In this document: piece after piece, positions 26,427-35,010 of the stretch | Layout of the letters: each line of letters opens with the position of its first letter | How positions within the stretch are numbered: the first letter of the stretch is position 1 | NCBI GenBank assembly: GCA_902801155.1 | Contig: CADCHG010000004.1 | Coordinates: 17,514-81,513 of the forward strand | Direction of reading: 5' to 3' | Length of the DNA stretch: 64,000 nt | Origin: an uncultured Prevotellaceae bacterium | GTDB lineage: Bacteria; Bacteroidota; Bacteroidia; Bacteroidales; Bacteroidaceae | Made by a program: the position numbers and the translations under genes | Notes under the pieces: model-generated | Database searches by the model: none | What the model saw: the letters and a program-made list of their open reading frames with translations, nothing else | Told to the model about the DNA's origin: nothing

Positions 26427-26835
26427 GAGGAAGTATCTGCTTGATACCAATATCTGCATCTTCTTTCTGCAAGGCAAGTATGGCATCAAGGAGAAGATAC
26501 AGAAAGTTGGTCGCAAAAACTGCTGCATTAGCGAAATCACTATTGCAGAGTTACTTTATGGTGCAGCCTATAGCCAATCAGAGAAACATAAGCATGATGT
26601 GGAGATTGTATTGGAGAACCTAACCATAGTTCCCATTTACGATACTCTACCCACCTACGCTGAGGTGAAAGCCCAGTTGCGACGTGCAGGATTACAGATA
26701 GAAGAGTTTGACATGCTTATCGGTTCGTCTGCCGTCCATCATGGCTATGTGATGGTGACAGAAAACGTTAGCCACTTCGAGCGCATCCCCGGCATCGAAA
26801 TTGAGAATTGGGTGGAAAGGCCTCAAAAGAAATAA
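26419..26835 (+). CDS. vapC: VapC-type PIN-domain ribonuclease toxin
   Basis: The 138-residue protein starts at the ATG at 26419, which overlaps the antitoxin stop codon (ATGAGTAA); an upstream in-frame ATG at 26344 lies inside the antitoxin gene and is not preferred. The PIN acidic residues are visible: Asp in YLLDTNICIFFL near residue 8, Glu in SEITIAELLYG near residue 42, Asp in IEEFDMLIGSSA near residue 97, and the late polar block VTENVSHFERIPGI. VapC toxins cleave tRNA or rRNA with Mg2+ when free of antitoxin. The pair is a standard type II system. Confidence 0.9.
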   Translation: MSKRKYLLDTNICIFFLQGKYGIKEKIQKVGRKNCCISEITIAELLYGAAYSQSEKHKHDVEIVLENLTIVPIYDTLPTYAEVKAQLRRAGLQIEEFDMLIGSSAVHHGYVMVTENVSHFERIPGIEIENWVERPQKK

Positions 26836-26902
26836 CCGTTATTGCCATTTTCTTTTCGTCGAATTACAATAATAAAGTTGTTTATTCTTGACAGTTTTTT
26901 GA

Positions 26903-26938
26903 AAAAAACACCCCTTTGACTTTGAAATCAAAAGGGGT
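26903..26938 (-). terminator. Terminator after the lipoprotein gene (also between convergent genes)
   Basis: ACCCCTTTGA at 26910-26919 pairs with TCAAAAGGGGT around 26928-26938. On the minus strand a run of T follows (26903-26909), so it mainly serves the leftward lipoprotein gene. Confidence 0.85.
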
Positions 26939-26981
26939 ATATATTTATACTATATTTAATTGGGGAAATACATATAAGATT

Positions 26982-27641
26982 TTAATCAAAAGCCTTCTTA
27001 AAAGCCAAGTCTTTTATGAAGAAGGTTCCCAAATAAATATTTCCATCTGATATACCAAATTTTCTTCCAGAATAATCATCATCTACACGACTCTGTATTT
27101 TTCCAGAGATATAATATTGTTCTCCTTGCTTGAGTTTCATCATTTCTGATTTTTTTATTCCACCAATGATTGTATACTCTATTCGATAGTCGAATTTGTC
27201 AGATGAAATAAAGCCTTCACCAAATAGTCCAGATTTGAAACCTACAATATACATTTTTTCTTTTGTCTTGATATCAGAAGCTCCATCTGTAACCAATTCG
27301 TCATATGATACAGGCAAATCTAAAATGAAAGCGCTATCTTTAGCAATAATATAATCTAACGATTTTCTAAGTTCATTAGAGTAGTGTTCCATGGACACAT
27401 CATTATTAAAAGATTCCGGATTCTTCTTTAGAAAAGAAGATATAAAAAATCTGAGTTTTGATTTCTCATAATCAGAGAACTCTAACTCTATAGAATCTGT
27501 GGGAACACCTAATTCTTCATTAAGAATATCTACAGAATCTAACTCTTTCTTTCCTTCAGCGACTTCTGACTTAATCGCATTTTGACAAGAACAAATAATT
27601 AAGCCACATAAGAAGATTAATAAATAATTGTAATTTTTCAT
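26982..27641 (-). CDS. Lipoprotein of unknown function
   Basis: The 219-residue protein has a signal peptide and lipobox LIICSC (Cys ~19), so it is anchored in a membrane. The charged linker (SEVAEGKKELDSVDILNEEL) is followed by a helical region to residue ~115. A beta-rich C-terminal half has alternating hydrophobic strands and ends NIYLGTFFIKDLAFKKAFD. I recognise no family. It is AT-richer than its neighbours and shows no operon link: vapC converges from the left and the CDF transporter gene ends 229 bp upstream. It may be an accessory gene. Confidence 0.65.
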   Translation of the reverse strand: MKNYNYLLIFLCGLIICSCQNAIKSEVAEGKKELDSVDILNEELGVPTDSIELEFSDYEKSKLRFFISSFLKKNPESFNNDVSMEHYSNELRKSLDYIIAKDSAFILDLPVSYDELVTDGASDIKTKEKMYIVGFKSGLFGEGFISSDKFDYRIEYTIIGGIKKSEMMKLKQGEQYYISGKIQSRVDDDYSGRKFGISDGNIYLGTFFIKDLAFKKAFD

Positions 27642-27870
27642 AACTATTATATTTTATGTTATATAAAAACAATCTGTATCATTTTTGAGATACATGAAGG
27701 TTCATGATATTAATATTTTCGCAAATACACAACAAAAGTACACAAATATGCAAGGAATTATTATATTTTTATAATTATATTCGAAATATCATCTTTTTTG
27801 TAATCTATACCTATCAAAAAACATATATTTTTATGCCTAATCTTCATAAATAAAGTTACCTATATATGTT

Positions 27871-28974
27871 TTATTCTGTATAATTATGATCCACGACAAT
27901 AGCCACTTGCGTGTCTGGCACTAAGGATTGAATCTCTGCGCTAAGTTGGCTGGTGAGAGCGGCATCATCGTGAACAGAAATGTCGGGTACTACATCAACA
28001 GAAAGCATATTGTCTTTCTCAGAATAGTAGAAGCCATGCACCTGAACAATATCCTTATGGGCTGCGAGAGTTTGCATAACCTTCGCCTGTAGTTCGGTTC
28101 GTCTGTTCTCGCCTGTGGCTATAGCATAGACTCCAACGGTCATTATGATGCCGTGACGCTCATACATCTGCATGGATATCTTGCGCGTAAGACCATGAAT
28201 GTCGTGAGCCGACATCGTGTCATTAATATTTATGTGCAGAGAACCTATCTTCACGTCAGGACCGTAGTTGTGCAGAATAAGGTCGAAAACACCATGAACG
28301 CCCTCAAAGTCAGATACTTCCTTATGAATCTGATGGGTGAGTTCTTCCGAAATGCTCGTGCCAAGAAGTTCGTTGATAGGCGAGGCGAGCATTTCTATTC
28401 CAGCCTTTATGATGACAACGGAAATCAAGGCTCCAAGAATACCGTCAAGAGAAACGTTCCATAGCAGCATGACAGCTGCAGAGATGAGTGTTGCAAGAGT
28501 AATTACAGCATCGAATAAAGCATCAGAGCCAGAGGCTATCAACGCATCGCTCTTTAGTCGCTCTCCCTTGCGCTTAACATACTGTCCCAGTATCAGTTTT
28601 ACCACAATCGCTACTACTATTACCACGAGCGTTACCGTTGTATATTCCGGTTCTGTAGGGTCGAAGATTTTCTTCACCGACTCTATGAGCGAAGTAATGC
28701 CGGCAGATAGCACGATAATTGCAATTATTATGGCACTAAAATACTCTATACGCCCGAAACCGAAGGGATGTTTGCGATCGGCAGGTCGTTGTGAGAGTTT
28801 TGTGCCAACGATGGTTATGACACTTGAAAGCGCATCGCTCAGGTTATTTACAGCATCCATTATGATAGCCACAGAATTGGCAAGAATGCCGACTGTTGCC
28901 TTGAAACCTGCCAATAACACATTGGCTGCTATACCTATCCAACTGGTGCGAATGATTTGCGAACTACGATCCAT
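27871..28974 (-). CDS. Cation diffusion facilitator (CDF) metal transporter
   Basis: The 367-residue protein has the CDF layout. Six membrane segments fill residues ~10-210. The metal-site motif is DAVNNLSDALSS in segment II, then KHPFGFGRIEYFSA before segment III, and ASGSDALFDAVITLATLI (SDALFD) in segment V. A cytoplasmic ferredoxin-like domain follows (~residues 215-290, HKEVSDFEGVHGVFDLILHNYG), with a further C-terminal stretch of ~75 residues that looks like a second small domain. It exports Zn2+, Fe2+ or a similar cation in exchange for protons. The metal cannot be read from the sequence. A repeat element abuts its 5' side. Confidence 0.9.
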   Translation of the reverse strand: MDRSSQIIRTSWIGIAANVLLAGFKATVGILANSVAIIMDAVNNLSDALSSVITIVGTKLSQRPADRKHPFGFGRIEYFSAIIIAIIVLSAGITSLIESVKKIFDPTEPEYTTVTLVVIVVAIVVKLILGQYVKRKGERLKSDALIASGSDALFDAVITLATLISAAVMLLWNVSLDGILGALISVVIIKAGIEMLASPINELLGTSISEELTHQIHKEVSDFEGVHGVFDLILHNYGPDVKIGSLHININDTMSAHDIHGLTRKISMQMYERHGIIMTVGVYAIATGENRRTELQAKVMQTLAAHKDIVQVHGFYYSEKDNMLSVDVVPDISVHDDAALTSQLSAEIQSLVPDTQVAIVVDHNYTE

Positions 28975-28991
28975 ATTTTTTTCTTTTTATT

Positions 28992-29269
28992 TAACGTGAG
29001 TTCGACGACTTGCTTTTGTTTGATGAGCTTTGAAAAAATCAAAATCCCTCGTAAACGCAACTTCGTTGCTATATTCTGGAATAAAAATTATTCACGATGG
29101 CCAAAAAATTTACCTCAGAAAATGAAAAATTTAAATTTTTTTGGAATAAATTTTCTGATAATTTTCTAAAAATTTTTGTTCCGAAAACAGCAGCTTGCTG
29201 CTAAAACAACAAAGTTTTAATTATTCGCTGAAGTTCATCAAGCTGAAGCAAGTCATCGAACTCACGTTA
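28992..29269. mobile_element. ~278-bp inverted-repeat element with AACGTGAGTTCGACGA ends, different interior
   Basis: The left end, AACGTGAGTTCGACGA at 28993-29008, is matched by TCATCGAACTCACGTT at 29253-29268. The match extends inward: CTTGCTTTTGTTTGATGAGCTTTG against the reverse complement of GAAGTTCATCAAGCTGAAGCAAG. The interior is A/T-rich with ATTTTTCA/TGAAAAAT-type inversions and shares nothing with the structured interior at 8911-9188. TTTATT flanks both sides (28986-28991 and 29270-29275), a possible but low-complexity target duplication. It fills the gap between the CDF and ComM genes. Confidence 0.75.
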
Positions 29270-29281
29270 TTTATTAATCTA

Positions 29282-30844
29282 TTACATTCCTCTTTCAGCC
29301 CAATCACCTCTATCCAACTGCCTATACCCTATAGCCTCAGCTATGTGTTGCGTCTGGATATTCTCTGAACCGTCGAGATCGGCAATAGTCCTTGCCACCT
29401 TCAGAATACGAGAATATGCCCTTGCAGAGAGATGCAGACGCTCCATAGCGTTATGAAGAAGGGTGGTGGTCTGCTCGTCAATAGCGCAATACTTGCGAAG
29501 CATCCTGTCATTCATCTGGGCATTACAATGAACGGCCTTTTCTTTCTTGAAACGCTCCGTCTGAATCTGACGGGCGGCTATGACACGTTTGCGGATTTCT
29601 TCTGATGATTCTCCTTGGGCAGTCTTTGAGAGTTCAGAGAAAGGAACAGCCACGATATCTATCTGAATGTCAATACGGTCGAGCAACGGACCTGAAATCT
29701 TATTCATATATTTCTGTATCTGATTGGGAGTACAGACACAATGGTGGGTTGGGTCGCCATAGTAACCACACGGACAAGGATTGGCGCTTGCAACAAACAT
29801 GAAAGAGCATGGGTACTCTATTGTGTATTTTGCACGAGAGATAGTGATAGCCCTATCCTCCAATGGCTGACGAAGAACTTCAAGCGTGCTTTTATTGAAT
29901 TCGGGTAACTCATCACAGAAGAGCACGCCATTGTGGGCGAGGGATATTTCACCCGGCATGGCCTTAGTGCCACCTCCAACCAATGCCACCTGTGAAATGG
30001 TGTGGTGCGGACTTCTGAAAGGACGCTGAGTGATAAGAGCAGAAGCATTACCGTTTTTACTACCGAGTTTGCCGGCAATACTATGAATCTGAGTCGTTTC
30101 GAGACTTTCAGCAAGGGATAAGGGAGGAAGGATACTCGGCAAGCGCTTTGCCATCATTGATTTGCCAGAGCCTGGAGGACCAATCATAATCATGTTATGC
30201 CCACCAGCTGCAGCTACTTCCATAGCACGCTTCACGGATTCCTGTCCTTTCACATCAGCAAAGTCGAGGTCACTTCCACTTGCCTGTTGTTCATAGAAAA
30301 CCTTACGCGTGTCATATTCCAGAGGACTTGCCTCACTCTGTCCGGAGAGGAAATTAACCACATCAGCCAGAGTCCCCATGCCATAGATTTCAAGATTATT
30401 CACGACTGCAGCCTCATAAGCATTCGCACGAGGAAGTATCATTCCCTTATAACCTTCTTTCCTTGCCTTGATGGCTATAGGCAAAGCACCGCGTATTGGC
30501 TGGAGAGTGCCGTCAAGACCAAGCTCACCTATGAGAAGATATTTGTCGAGCGGTTCCTTGGGCATATCCTCATTGGCGGCAAGTATGCCAATAGCAATAG
30601 GCAGATCAAAAGACGTACCTTCCTTACGCAGATCAGCGGGGGCAAGGTTTATGGTAATAGCCTTATTGGGGAATTTATATCCACTATACAGATACGCGGT
30701 TCTGATTCTGCTTTGACTCTCGCGCACAGCCTCGTCGCCCAATCCAGATAGATACAGACATTGTCCTGCTTCCACGCTCACCTCTACCGTGACTGTGGTA
30801 ACTTCCAGACCGTTTATTGCTGCACAATATGTTTTTACAAGCAT
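29282..30844 (-). CDS. comM: YifB/ComM-family Mg-chelatase-like AAA ATPase
   Basis: The protein has about 520 residues, usual for the family. The start chosen is the ATG at 30844 ([15 protein letters not shown]), because a -7 box lies 19 bp upstream; the more distal ATG at 30895 would place that box inside the gene. The N-terminal Lon/ChlI-like domain ([23 protein letters not shown]) is followed by the ATPase with Walker [15 protein letters not shown] (~residue 225) and Walker [12 protein letters not shown]. The CxC-type cluster [11 protein letters not shown] follows, and the C-terminal Mg-chelatase helical domain contains [16 protein letters not shown]. ComM is a helicase that promotes branch migration during natural transformation; whether this organism is transformable is unknown. 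Confidence 0.92.
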   Translation of the reverse strand: MLVKTYCAAINGLEVTTVTVEVSVEAGQCLYLSGLGDEAVRESQSRIRTAYLYSGYKFPNKAITINLAPADLRKEGTSFDLPIAIGILAANEDMPKEPLDKYLLIGELGLDGTLQPIRGALPIAIKARKEGYKGMILPRANAYEAAVVNNLEIYGMGTLADVVNFLSGQSEASPLEYDTRKVFYEQQASGSDLDFADVKGQESVKRAMEVAAAGGHNMIMIGPPGSGKSMMAKRLPSILPPLSLAESLETTQIHSIAGKLGSKNGNASALITQRPFRSPHHTISQVALVGGGTKAMPGEISLAHNGVLFCDELPEFNKSTLEVLRQPLEDRAITISRAKYTIEYPCSFMFVASANPCPCGYYGDPTHHCVCTPNQIQKYMNKISGPLLDRIDIQIDIVAVPFSELSKTAQGESSEEIRKRVIAARQIQTERFKKEKAVHCNAQMNDRMLRKYCAIDEQTTTLLHNAMERLHLSARAYSRILKVARTIADLDGSENIQTQHIAEAIGYRQLDRGDWAERGM

Positions 30845-30862
30845 AAGATTAATTATTTTGAG

Positions 30863-30871
30863 GCAAAGATA
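30863..30871 (-). promoter_or_regulatory. Promoter -7 box, comM
   Basis: GCAAAGATA on the plus strand is TATCTTTGC on the minus strand, 19 bp upstream of the chosen start. It supports the shorter form of the protein. Confidence 0.75.
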
Positions 30872-30914
30872 TAAAAAAATATCAACAACTTGCATTTATG
30901 AAAAAAAAAATGTG

Positions 30915-30923
30915 TAATTTTGC
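30915..30923 (+). promoter_or_regulatory. Promoter -7 box, lysozyme gene
   Basis: TAATTTTGC fits TAnnTTTG. The leader to the ATG at 31030 contains CTCAACAAGCCGAAGCAAG, resembling the inner right arm of the element at 28992-29269, plus a CTTCGTGCGAAG hairpin. Confidence 0.7.
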
Positions 30924-31029
30924 TCTCACAAATATGAAACGGGCACCACTTTGTGAGTGATATGCCCTATTTTTTCGCAAGGCTCAACAAGCCGAAGCAA
31001 GTGTCTTCGTGCGAAGAAGCTGTCTAATA

Positions 31030-32814
31030 ATGAAAAAGGTAATTAAGTATAGTATATTTCCCGCAGTCTTACTCTGCATCATTGTTGTAGTATTCCTTTG
31101 GCAGTCACGTACCGTGCCTCCAGAAGAGATAGCAATGTCAGATGCCAAGGTAGAACGCGAGGATTGTTTTCTGTTGATGTCTGGTAATGACACGTTGATG
31201 TCCTTTCGCGATATTCAAGGCGATACGCTTTTCGTGGGAGGCAGACCGGACAGTCATTCAAATGTGTCCACTATCACATATTCAATTCCCGGCCAGTGGG
31301 TTAATTGGCTTCCTGTGATACCTTCATGCAAGGGCCGACTGATGGTAATGAAGACTGACACTACATCGCTCTGTAAGGCAAGCAGTGAGCAGTTACACAA
31401 AATGGTTGCCCGTCAGAAGGCGGCGGTAAAGAGACTTCTTGTAAACATAGAAGAGCAGGAGGAACATGCGGACTATTACATTCGCACACATAATGTGACT
31501 GAGGACGGCTTTGACGTTGTTACTCGTGCAAGTGAATATATGCACCACTCAAAGGATTCGCTCAACGGTGTTGCAAAGGCTCTTGCAAAGATAGGCAACA
31601 ATGCTCCGTTGCGTCTCGAGTTATGCTCACGCTATTATGCATGGATAAAAGAATCCGAGGAAGCCTCTGCACGCCCCGTGCGCGTGGAGTGTGAAACGGT
31701 GAAAGAGAAGAACGGTATGGTAGTGATCCGCACAAAGGACAGCAGGAAACCGTACTATCTCTCTACCAGTCTGAATACCTTCTGCACCGACATGATAAAG
31801 CAGCATCTCGCAAAGCGTCCGGCTCCGAGAATGGTATTGCCAAGTCATGTGAGGATTGACTCTCTCGGAACCTATATCGGTAGTGTTGATTCCGCAGGTC
31901 ACTATCACGGATATGGAAAGCTCTATAAAAATGATGGTGGTTACTATGAGGGTAACTGGCTGCATGGATTACGTTCAGGCTTTGGTCTTGCTCTCACACC
32001 AGGCATGCGAATGCGCATAGGTGAGTGGAAGGACGGCGGTTATCTGGGAGAGCTCATCACCTATACCGAAGAGCGTATCTATGGCATAGACATCTCTCGT
32101 TATCAGCATGAGAAGATAACGAAGGTGAAGAGATGGGTGCGTAACCGTAAGGGAAAGAAGGTGTTGCGTGTAAGGAACAAGGTGCAGAGGTTCGGTATCA
32201 ACTGGAACGACCTGAAGATAACACACCTCGGCAATATCAGCAAGAAGACGATATCAGGTGATGTGAACTATAAGATTTCCTTCATCTATATCAAATCAAC
32301 TGAGGGTAAGAGCATCAGGAACAACTACTATTACGCAGACTACAAGGCTGCCCGTAGTCATGGATATAAAGTGGGCTCGTACCATTTCTTCTCTACCAAG
32401 ACCACAGGTGCAGAGCAAGCTATGTTCTTCCTCAAGAACTCGCGTTATCAGTATGGAGACTTCCCTCCTGTGCTCGACGTTGAGCCGACTGCTGGACAGA
32501 TAAGGCAGATGGGTGGCACAAAGGCAATGTTTGCCCATATACGCAAGTGGCTGAATATGGTAGAACAGGCACATGGTGTGAAACCTGTCCTTTATGTCAG
32601 TCAGAAGTTTTTGGACAAATACCTGCCCGCAGCACCCGACCTGATGAAGAATTACAACGTGTGGATAGCCCGCTATGGTATGTACCGCCCGAATGTAAAT
32701 CTTGTATATTGGCAGTTGTGTCCTGACGGTCGTGTCAAGGGTATAAACACAGAGGTCGATATCAATGTGTTCAATGGTTTCCAGACTGAGTGGGAAAGGT
32801 TTTGTGGTAACTAA
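31030..32814 (+). CDS. GH25 lysozyme-like protein with MORN-like repeats and an N-terminal anchor
   Basis: The ~594-residue protein starts at ATG 31030 rather than the GTG at 31009. A membrane anchor spans residues ~5-22 (SIFPAVLLCIIVVVFLW). A long helical periplasmic region follows (to ~270). MORN-like repeats (~residues 285-345) include YHGYGKLYKNDGGYYEGNW and the adjoining MRIGEWKDGGYLGEL. The GH25 domain fills the last ~230 residues: YGIDISRYQ, INWNDLK, FIYIKSTEG, GSYHFFS, and the catalytic PPVLDVEPT, ending WQLCPDG and VDINVFNG. GH25 enzymes cut peptidoglycan between MurNAc and GlcNAc. MORN plus GH25 in one Bacteroidetes protein suggests envelope remodelling or anchoring at the membrane; that is inference. 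Confidence 0.88.
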   Translation: MKKVIKYSIFPAVLLCIIVVVFLWQSRTVPPEEIAMSDAKVEREDCFLLMSGNDTLMSFRDIQGDTLFVGGRPDSHSNVSTITYSIPGQWVNWLPVIPSCKGRLMVMKTDTTSLCKASSEQLHKMVARQKAAVKRLLVNIEEQEEHADYYIRTHNVTEDGFDVVTRASEYMHHSKDSLNGVAKALAKIGNNAPLRLELCSRYYAWIKESEEASARPVRVECETVKEKNGMVVIRTKDSRKPYYLSTSLNTFCTDMIKQHLAKRPAPRMVLPSHVRIDSLGTYIGSVDSAGHYHGYGKLYKNDGGYYEGNWLHGLRSGFGLALTPGMRMRIGEWKDGGYLGELITYTEERIYGIDISRYQHEKITKVKRWVRNRKGKKVLRVRNKVQRFGINWNDLKITHLGNISKKTISGDVNYKISFIYIKSTEGKSIRNNYYYADYKAARSHGYKVGSYHFFSTKTTGAEQAMFFLKNSRYQYGDFPPVLDVEPTAGQIRQMGGTKAMFAHIRKWLNMVEQAHGVKPVLYVSQKFLDKYLPAAPDLMKNYNVWIARYGMYRPNVNLVYWQLCPDGRVKGINTEVDINVFNGFQTEWERFCGN

Positions 32815-32817
32815 AAG

Positions 32818-32963
32818 GCCCCTCACCTGCCCTTTGGGCATCCTCTCCCCAAGGGGCGAGGAAGAAGTTAGTAAAAATCCTTTAAAGGATAGATTTTAAG
32901 CGATAAAATGTAATTTTCCCCTCGCCCCTCGGGGAGAGGATGCCCGAAGGGCAGGTGAGGGGC
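32818..32963. repeat. 44-bp inverted repeat pair (REPIN-like) before rbfA
   Basis: Bases 32818-32861 and 32920-32963 are reverse complements over 44 bp with two mismatches. Both mismatches fall in the tips of the small internal palindromes (CCCTTTGGG versus CCCTTCGGG; CCCCAAGGGG versus CCCCGAGGGG). The left arm starts 4 bp after the lysozyme stop and the right arm ends 15 bp before the rbfA start. The outer word CCCCTCAC also forms the terminator hairpin at 51687-51723. Confidence 0.88.
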
Positions 32964-32978
32964 TGTGTTTTTTTTATT

Positions 32979-33314
32979 ATGCAAGAAACAAGACAAGCTC
33001 GTATATGCCGTATGCTCCAGAAGGAGCTGGCTTCAATATTCCAGGCACAGACACGCATGATGCCGGGTGTGCTGGTAAGTGTTACTCGTGTACGTATCTC
33101 TCCAGACCTCAGTATATGCACAGCTAACCTTAGCGTGTTCCCTTCTGAGCGTGGTGAGGAGATTATCAAGAACATTCAGGCAAATGAAAAGCAGATACGT
33201 TACGAACTCGGCACCCGTGTACGTAATCAGTTGCGCATCATCCCAGAACTTCGCTTCTTCATCGATGACTCCCTTGACTATCTGGAGAGAATTGACGAGT
33301 TGCTGAAGAAGTAG
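32979..33314 (+). CDS. rbfA: Ribosome-binding factor A
   Basis: The 111-residue protein is the usual RbfA size. The start at ATG 32979 (MQETRQARICRMLQKEL) gives the normal N-terminus; an earlier frame from 32940 runs through the palindromic repeat and is not preferred. Family marks are RISPDLSICTANLSVF in the KH-like core and the C-terminal LRIIPELRFFIDDSLDYLERIDELL. RbfA helps mature the 30S subunit and 16S rRNA 5' end, notably in the cold. It is followed by a LolC/E-type permease gene, a pairing I have the impression is common in Bacteroidetes. Confidence 0.93.
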   Translation: MQETRQARICRMLQKELASIFQAQTRMMPGVLVSVTRVRISPDLSICTANLSVFPSERGEEIIKNIQANEKQIRYELGTRVRNQLRIIPELRFFIDDSLDYLERIDELLKK

Positions 33315-33319
33315 AGGCC

Positions 33320-33376
33320 AACCCAGTACCCTCCCTAAGGGAGGGTTCGTCCCCCCTTCCCCCACATGGGGGAGTA
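33320..33376. repeat. Palindromic repeat after rbfA
   Basis: CCCTCCCTAAGGGAGGG is palindromic and is followed by CCCCCCTTCCCCCACATGGGGGAG. Together with 33484-33521 it brackets the 212-bp spacer between rbfA and the permease gene. Confidence 0.65.
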
Positions 33377-33483
33377 GTTACATTTTTTTGCGGAAAGGGG
33401 TGCGGATGAATATAAACTCAATAATAACAATCTAATTTATTACCCAGAGAACTTATATAGGAAGTCTATTGGGGCGTTCTTTA

Positions 33484-33521
33484 CTATATAAAACACCCTC
33501 CCTTGAGGAGGGAAGGGGTAG
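33484..33521. repeat. Palindromic repeat directly before the LolC/E-like start
   Basis: CCCTCCCTTGAGGAGGG then GGGGTAGGT ends 5 bp before ATG 33527. It resembles the repeat in the esterase signal peptide at 6825-6858. The repeat lies where a ribosome would bind. Confidence 0.65.
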
Positions 33522-33526
33522 GTCTT

Positions 33527-34762
33527 ATGTCTTCTTTTCCATTCTATATCTCCCGAAGGTATCTTTTCTCCAAGAAGAGTACCAACGTAATCAACCTGAT
33601 ATCGTTTATATCCGTTGTGGGTGTTGCTGTTGCAACGATGGCACTTGTCGTCGTGCTCAGCGTCTTCAATGGTTTCCACGATATGGTGGCAGGTTTCTTT
33701 ACTCAGTTTGACCCGCAGATTGAGATTGTGCCTGCTATGGGTAAATATGCCCCTGCAGATGCTCCAGAACTGACAAAGATACGTCAATTCCCAGAGGTAG
33801 AGGTTGTAACGGAGAGTGTGGAAGATCAAGCCCTCACTATCTATCGCGACCAGCAGTCAATGGTGATGATAAAGGGTGTGGATGATAACTTCAGCAAGCT
33901 TGTAAATATTCAGAATATTCTGTATGGTGATGGCGCTTACGAGCTTCATGTGGCTGATTTACAGTATGGTATAATGGGTATCAGACTGGCTCAGTCGCTT
34001 GGTACCGGTGCCCGTTGGGATGGGTATATCAACATCTATGCGCCACGTCGTGAAGGGCAGTTGGATTTGTCTGACCCAATGGACGGATTTGTTGTTGATT
34101 CCTTGCTCTCTCCGGGAGTGGTATTCAGCGTTCAGCAGTCACGCTATGACAAGAATTATATTCTCACTTCAATAGAATTTGCCCGTAATCTCTTTGGCTG
34201 CGACGGTGAGCTTACAGCCCTTGAGTTAAAGTTGAAACCGGGTGTGGATGTTGATGCTGTGCAGAAGCGGATGCAGAAGGTTGCAGGAGATAAGTTCCGT
34301 GTGCTGAACCGCTATGAGCAACAGGCAGACACTTTTAATGTGATGGAGATAGAGAAACTCATGGCTTATATTTTCCTCACCTTCATTCTTGTGGTGGCAT
34401 GCTTTAATATCATTGGTTCGCTGTCAATGCTCATCATCGACAAGAAGAATGATGTTGAAACGCTACGTTGCCTTGGTGCTTCAGACAAACAAATCTCAAG
34501 TATCTTCATGCTTGAGGGAAGGATGATAACCTTTATCGGTGCTGTTGCGGGAGTTCTTCTTGGACTCTTGCTCTGCTGGTTACAGCAACAGTACGGCTTT
34601 GTACGCCTCGGCTCTTCAAGCGGTTCGTTTGTTGTTGATGCCTATCCTGTTAGCGTGCATTATATCGACGTGGCAATAGTCTTTCTAACCGTTATTGCAG
34701 TAGGTTGGATAGCCGTTTGGTATCCTGTAAGATATATGAGCAGAAGGCTGTTGGAAAAGTAG
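33527..34762 (+). CDS. LolC/LolE-type (FtsX family) ABC transporter permease
   Basis: The 411-residue protein starts at ATG 33527 (MSSFPFYISRRYLFSKKSTNVINLISFIS), the canonical LolC/E N-terminus; a frame from 33503 would add repeat-encoded residues. There is one membrane segment near residues 20-45, a large periplasmic domain (~50-270), and three C-terminal segments (~280-410) including FNIIGSLSMLIIDKKNDVETLRCLGASDKQI, the FtsX coupling helix. LolCDE extracts lipoproteins from the inner membrane. The matching ATPase is not adjacent, so the exact transporter is not proved. Confidence 0.88.
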   Translation: MSSFPFYISRRYLFSKKSTNVINLISFISVVGVAVATMALVVVLSVFNGFHDMVAGFFTQFDPQIEIVPAMGKYAPADAPELTKIRQFPEVEVVTESVEDQALTIYRDQQSMVMIKGVDDNFSKLVNIQNILYGDGAYELHVADLQYGIMGIRLAQSLGTGARWDGYINIYAPRREGQLDLSDPMDGFVVDSLLSPGVVFSVQQSRYDKNYILTSIEFARNLFGCDGELTALELKLKPGVDVDAVQKRMQKVAGDKFRVLNRYEQQADTFNVMEIEKLMAYIFLTFILVVACFNIIGSLSMLIIDKKNDVETLRCLGASDKQISSIFMLEGRMITFIGAVAGVLLGLLLCWLQQQYGFVRLGSSSGSFVVDAYPVSVHYIDVAIVFLTVIAVGWIAVWYPVRYMSRRLLEK

Positions 34763-34831
34763 GAAATCTGGAATTATGATGAATATACAGATATAATTAA
34801 TTCCGTGTGTCTATGCCATAGAGACCTGAAA

Positions 34832-34915
34832 TAGTCTTTTTCAGCGGCTTTATTTTACGCTTTTCACCTTAATATATTCCTTGAGGAAGTTTCTCTAATC
34901 AGTACTCATTACTGC
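34832..34915 (-). pseudogene. Relic of a C-terminal sorting-like tail
   Basis: Read leftward, this stretch matches the 3' end of the M6 protease gene (47508-47580): GTACTGA, GAAAC, AATATAT, AAGGTGAAAA, CGTAAAAT and CCGCTGAAAAAG occur in the same order. In the protease they encode GTDLKKLPRGIYKVKNVKLNR. Here the frame is broken by compensating indels and a TAG. No upstream domain remains, so it is a decayed fragment of a secreted protein. Confidence 0.6.
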
Positions 34916-34950
34916 GCGTGAATGCTTCATAATTTGCTTTTAACAAGAGA

Positions 34951-34984
34951 AAAGGGCAGCGCCGGCATAAAGTCAACGCTACCC
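34951..34984 (-). terminator. Terminator of the efflux operon
   Basis: Read leftward, GGGTAGCG pairs with CGCTGCCC (one mismatch) and is followed by TTTTCTCTTGTT. It lies 27 bp past the stop codon of the ATPase gene, the last gene of the operon. Confidence 0.65.
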
Positions 34985-35010
34985 ATCATAAACATAATAT
35001 AAGAGAGTAT

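Noticed and set aside
30845-30895. Longer start for the ComM-like protein
   Set aside because: The added segment contains the -7 box and is not family-like.
32940-32978. Longer N-terminus for RbfA
   Set aside because: It would translate the repeat arm (MPEGQVRG), and family members start at MQETRQ-type sequence.
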